Positions 62,886 through 64,000 of a stretch of DNA of 64,000 nucleotides are shown here, piece by piece. The stretch lies in assembly GCF_018736045.1 (NCBI RefSeq), contig NZ_CP076132.1:3271501-3335500 (forward strand), given 5' to 3'. The translations under genes were made by a program, and so were the position numbers. The stretch's first letter is position 1; every line of letters starts with the position of its first letter. The notes beneath the pieces are model-generated. The model did not search any database. It saw only the letters and a program-made list of their open reading frames with translations, and was not told where the DNA came from. Origin of the DNA: Flammeovirga yaeyamensis (lineage in GTDB: Bacteria; Bacteroidota; Bacteroidia; Cytophagales; Flammeovirgaceae).

Positions 62886-63896
62886 TTATCCCTTTATAGC
62901 TTCTGATCCTACTTTGTTGACCAACTCTTCGCCATTTTCATAAGCGGTTAAGTTACCCAATGTTACTCTTGCAATTTGTGTTAATGCTGTATCAGTAAAG
63001 AAGGCTTGGTGACCTGTTACTAAAACATTAGGGAAAGACATCAAATTCAACATTTTTTCGTCTCTAATCAAAGTCTCTGATAAATCTCTGAAGAATAATT
63101 TTTCTTCTTGCTCATATACATCAATTCCCAAGTATCCCAAATGACCTTTAGCTAACGCTCTAATCGCTGCTTCAGTATCAATTAATCGACCTCTTGATGT
63201 ATTGATCAACATTGCTCCTTTCTTCATTCTCCAAATTGTATGATCATTAATAATATGATGCGTTTGTGGAGTTAATGGACAGTGTAATGAAATAATATCA
63301 GATTGTTCTAACAGCTCATTTAGAGTAACATATTTAAGTAGTTTACTTTTCTCTAAATCTTTGTTAGGGTATAAATCAAAACCAATCACTTTACAACCTA
63401 AACCTTTCATGATATTGGCGAAAATTTGTCCGATTTTACCAGTACCAATAACACCAACAGTTTTACCATGAATATCAAAACCCGTTAAACGGTCTAATGA
63501 AAAGTTACCTTCACGAACTCTGTTGTAAGCTTTATGCGTTTTTCTATTTAGAGTAAGAATTAACGCTAATGTATGTTCGGCAACTGCATATGGAGAATAA
63601 GCAGGTACTCTCAATACGGCAATATTGTGCTTTTCTGCTTCTTCAAGGTCAACGTTATTAAAACCTGCACATCTAAGTGCGATCACTTTAATATTAAAAC
63701 CTGCAAGGATACCAATCGTCTCAGCATCAACCACATCGTTTACGAATACACAAACGGCATCAAAACCATTGGCTAACTGAGCTGTCTTTACTCTTAATCT
63801 TGATTCAAAGAATACTAATTCGTGTGTGGTATTAATTCCTTCTAGTTTAAAGAATTCTTTATCGTATGACTTGGTTCCAAATACAGCAACTTTCAT
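62886..63896 (-). CDS. ldhA: D-lactate dehydrogenase (2-hydroxyacid dehydrogenase family)
   Basis: The 336-residue product matches LdhA-type NAD-dependent D-lactate dehydrogenases. The NAD-binding loop is GTGKIG (151-156), and the catalytic residues are Arg235 (NTSRGRLID), Glu264 (DVYEQEE) and His296 (VTGHQAF). It reduces pyruvate to D-lactate in the cytoplasm during fermentation. The gene is single, with a terminator downstream; 63897-64000 is AT-rich upstream sequence with no recognisable promoter. Confidence 0.92.
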   Translation of the reverse strand: MKVAVFGTKSYDKEFFKLEGINTTHELVFFESRLRVKTAQLANGFDAVCVFVNDVVDAETIGILAGFNIKVIALRCAGFNNVDLEEAEKHNIAVLRVPAYSPYAVAEHTLALILTLNRKTHKAYNRVREGNFSLDRLTGFDIHGKTVGVIGTGKIGQIFANIMKGLGCKVIGFDLYPNKDLEKSKLLKYVTLNELLEQSDIISLHCPLTPQTHHIINDHTIWRMKKGAMLINTSRGRLIDTEAAIRALAKGHLGYLGIDVYEQEEKLFFRDLSETLIRDEKMLNLMSFPNVLVTGHQAFFTDTALTQIARVTLGNLTAYENGEELVNKVGSEAIKG

Positions 63897-64000
63897 ATAT
63901 TGATTGTTTTATTATTTGATTTAAATTCTATGTAAAATTAAAAGTTTTTTTTGAATTACAACGATGATTATCACCCTTTTATAAACTTAAAATAGACACT

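Overview
The window looks like a chromosome segment from a marine, gliding-type Bacteroidota, most likely a Flammeovirga-like member of the Cytophagales. The signs are an AT-rich genome, few Shine-Dalgarno sequences, many signal-peptide lipoproteins, TonB-dependent receptors with carboxypeptidase-regulatory N-termini, secreted proteins with type IX secretion (T9SS) C-terminal domains, and TAnnTTTG-like -7 elements. The genus is inferred from style, not from a marker gene.

Region 1 (1-6955): two tandem paralogous lipoproteins with a homogenised 3' end, an AAA+ ATPase in the same operon, then a divergent SAM methyltransferase / HNH endonuclease pair whose start codons are 1 bp apart.

Region 2 (6956-25501): a dense anti-phage island. 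On the minus strand run (a) Vsr, a PD-(D/E)XK-like protein, McrB with an EVE-like insert in its GTPase domain, and McrC; (b) two Dcm-type cytosine-5 methyltransferases; (c) a MORC-like GHKL ATPase, a Z1 helicase-like ATPase, a DUF4420-type PD-(D/E)XK protein, an AIPR protein and a small unknown protein. Set (c) with the methylases resembles the MORC/Z1 restriction-modification systems described from comparative genomics. Between (a) and (b), on the plus strand, lie two overlapping, very AT-rich paralogous genes. They are built from about seven and three copies of a ~75-residue repeat plus a shared C-terminal domain. I do not recognise them, and they are the best candidate for an undescribed component.

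Region 3 (25744-38257): small unknown genes, two T9SS-type proteins and a phospholipase D-like lipoprotein, separated by long intergenic stretches. These stretches are a mosaic of recurrent short modules: GGTAGYA heptamer arrays, several hairpins, and TTTTTCATTTTTAACTTT-like tracts. A 21-bp (seven-codon) tandem array lies at 26824-27070.

Region 4 (38356-64000): ordinary-looking chromosome. It holds a TonB receptor with a surface beta-helix lipoprotein, two paralogous secreted proteins, an ECF sigma / zinc anti-sigma pair, a heavy-metal efflux operon whose RND pump is fused to its outer-membrane channel, a Crp-like regulator, DinB, an ABC exporter, a SulP transporter, a second TonB-type barrel, and D-lactate dehydrogenase. 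Strong hairpin terminators separate many of these units. I saw no tRNA, rRNA, CRISPR array or transposase.
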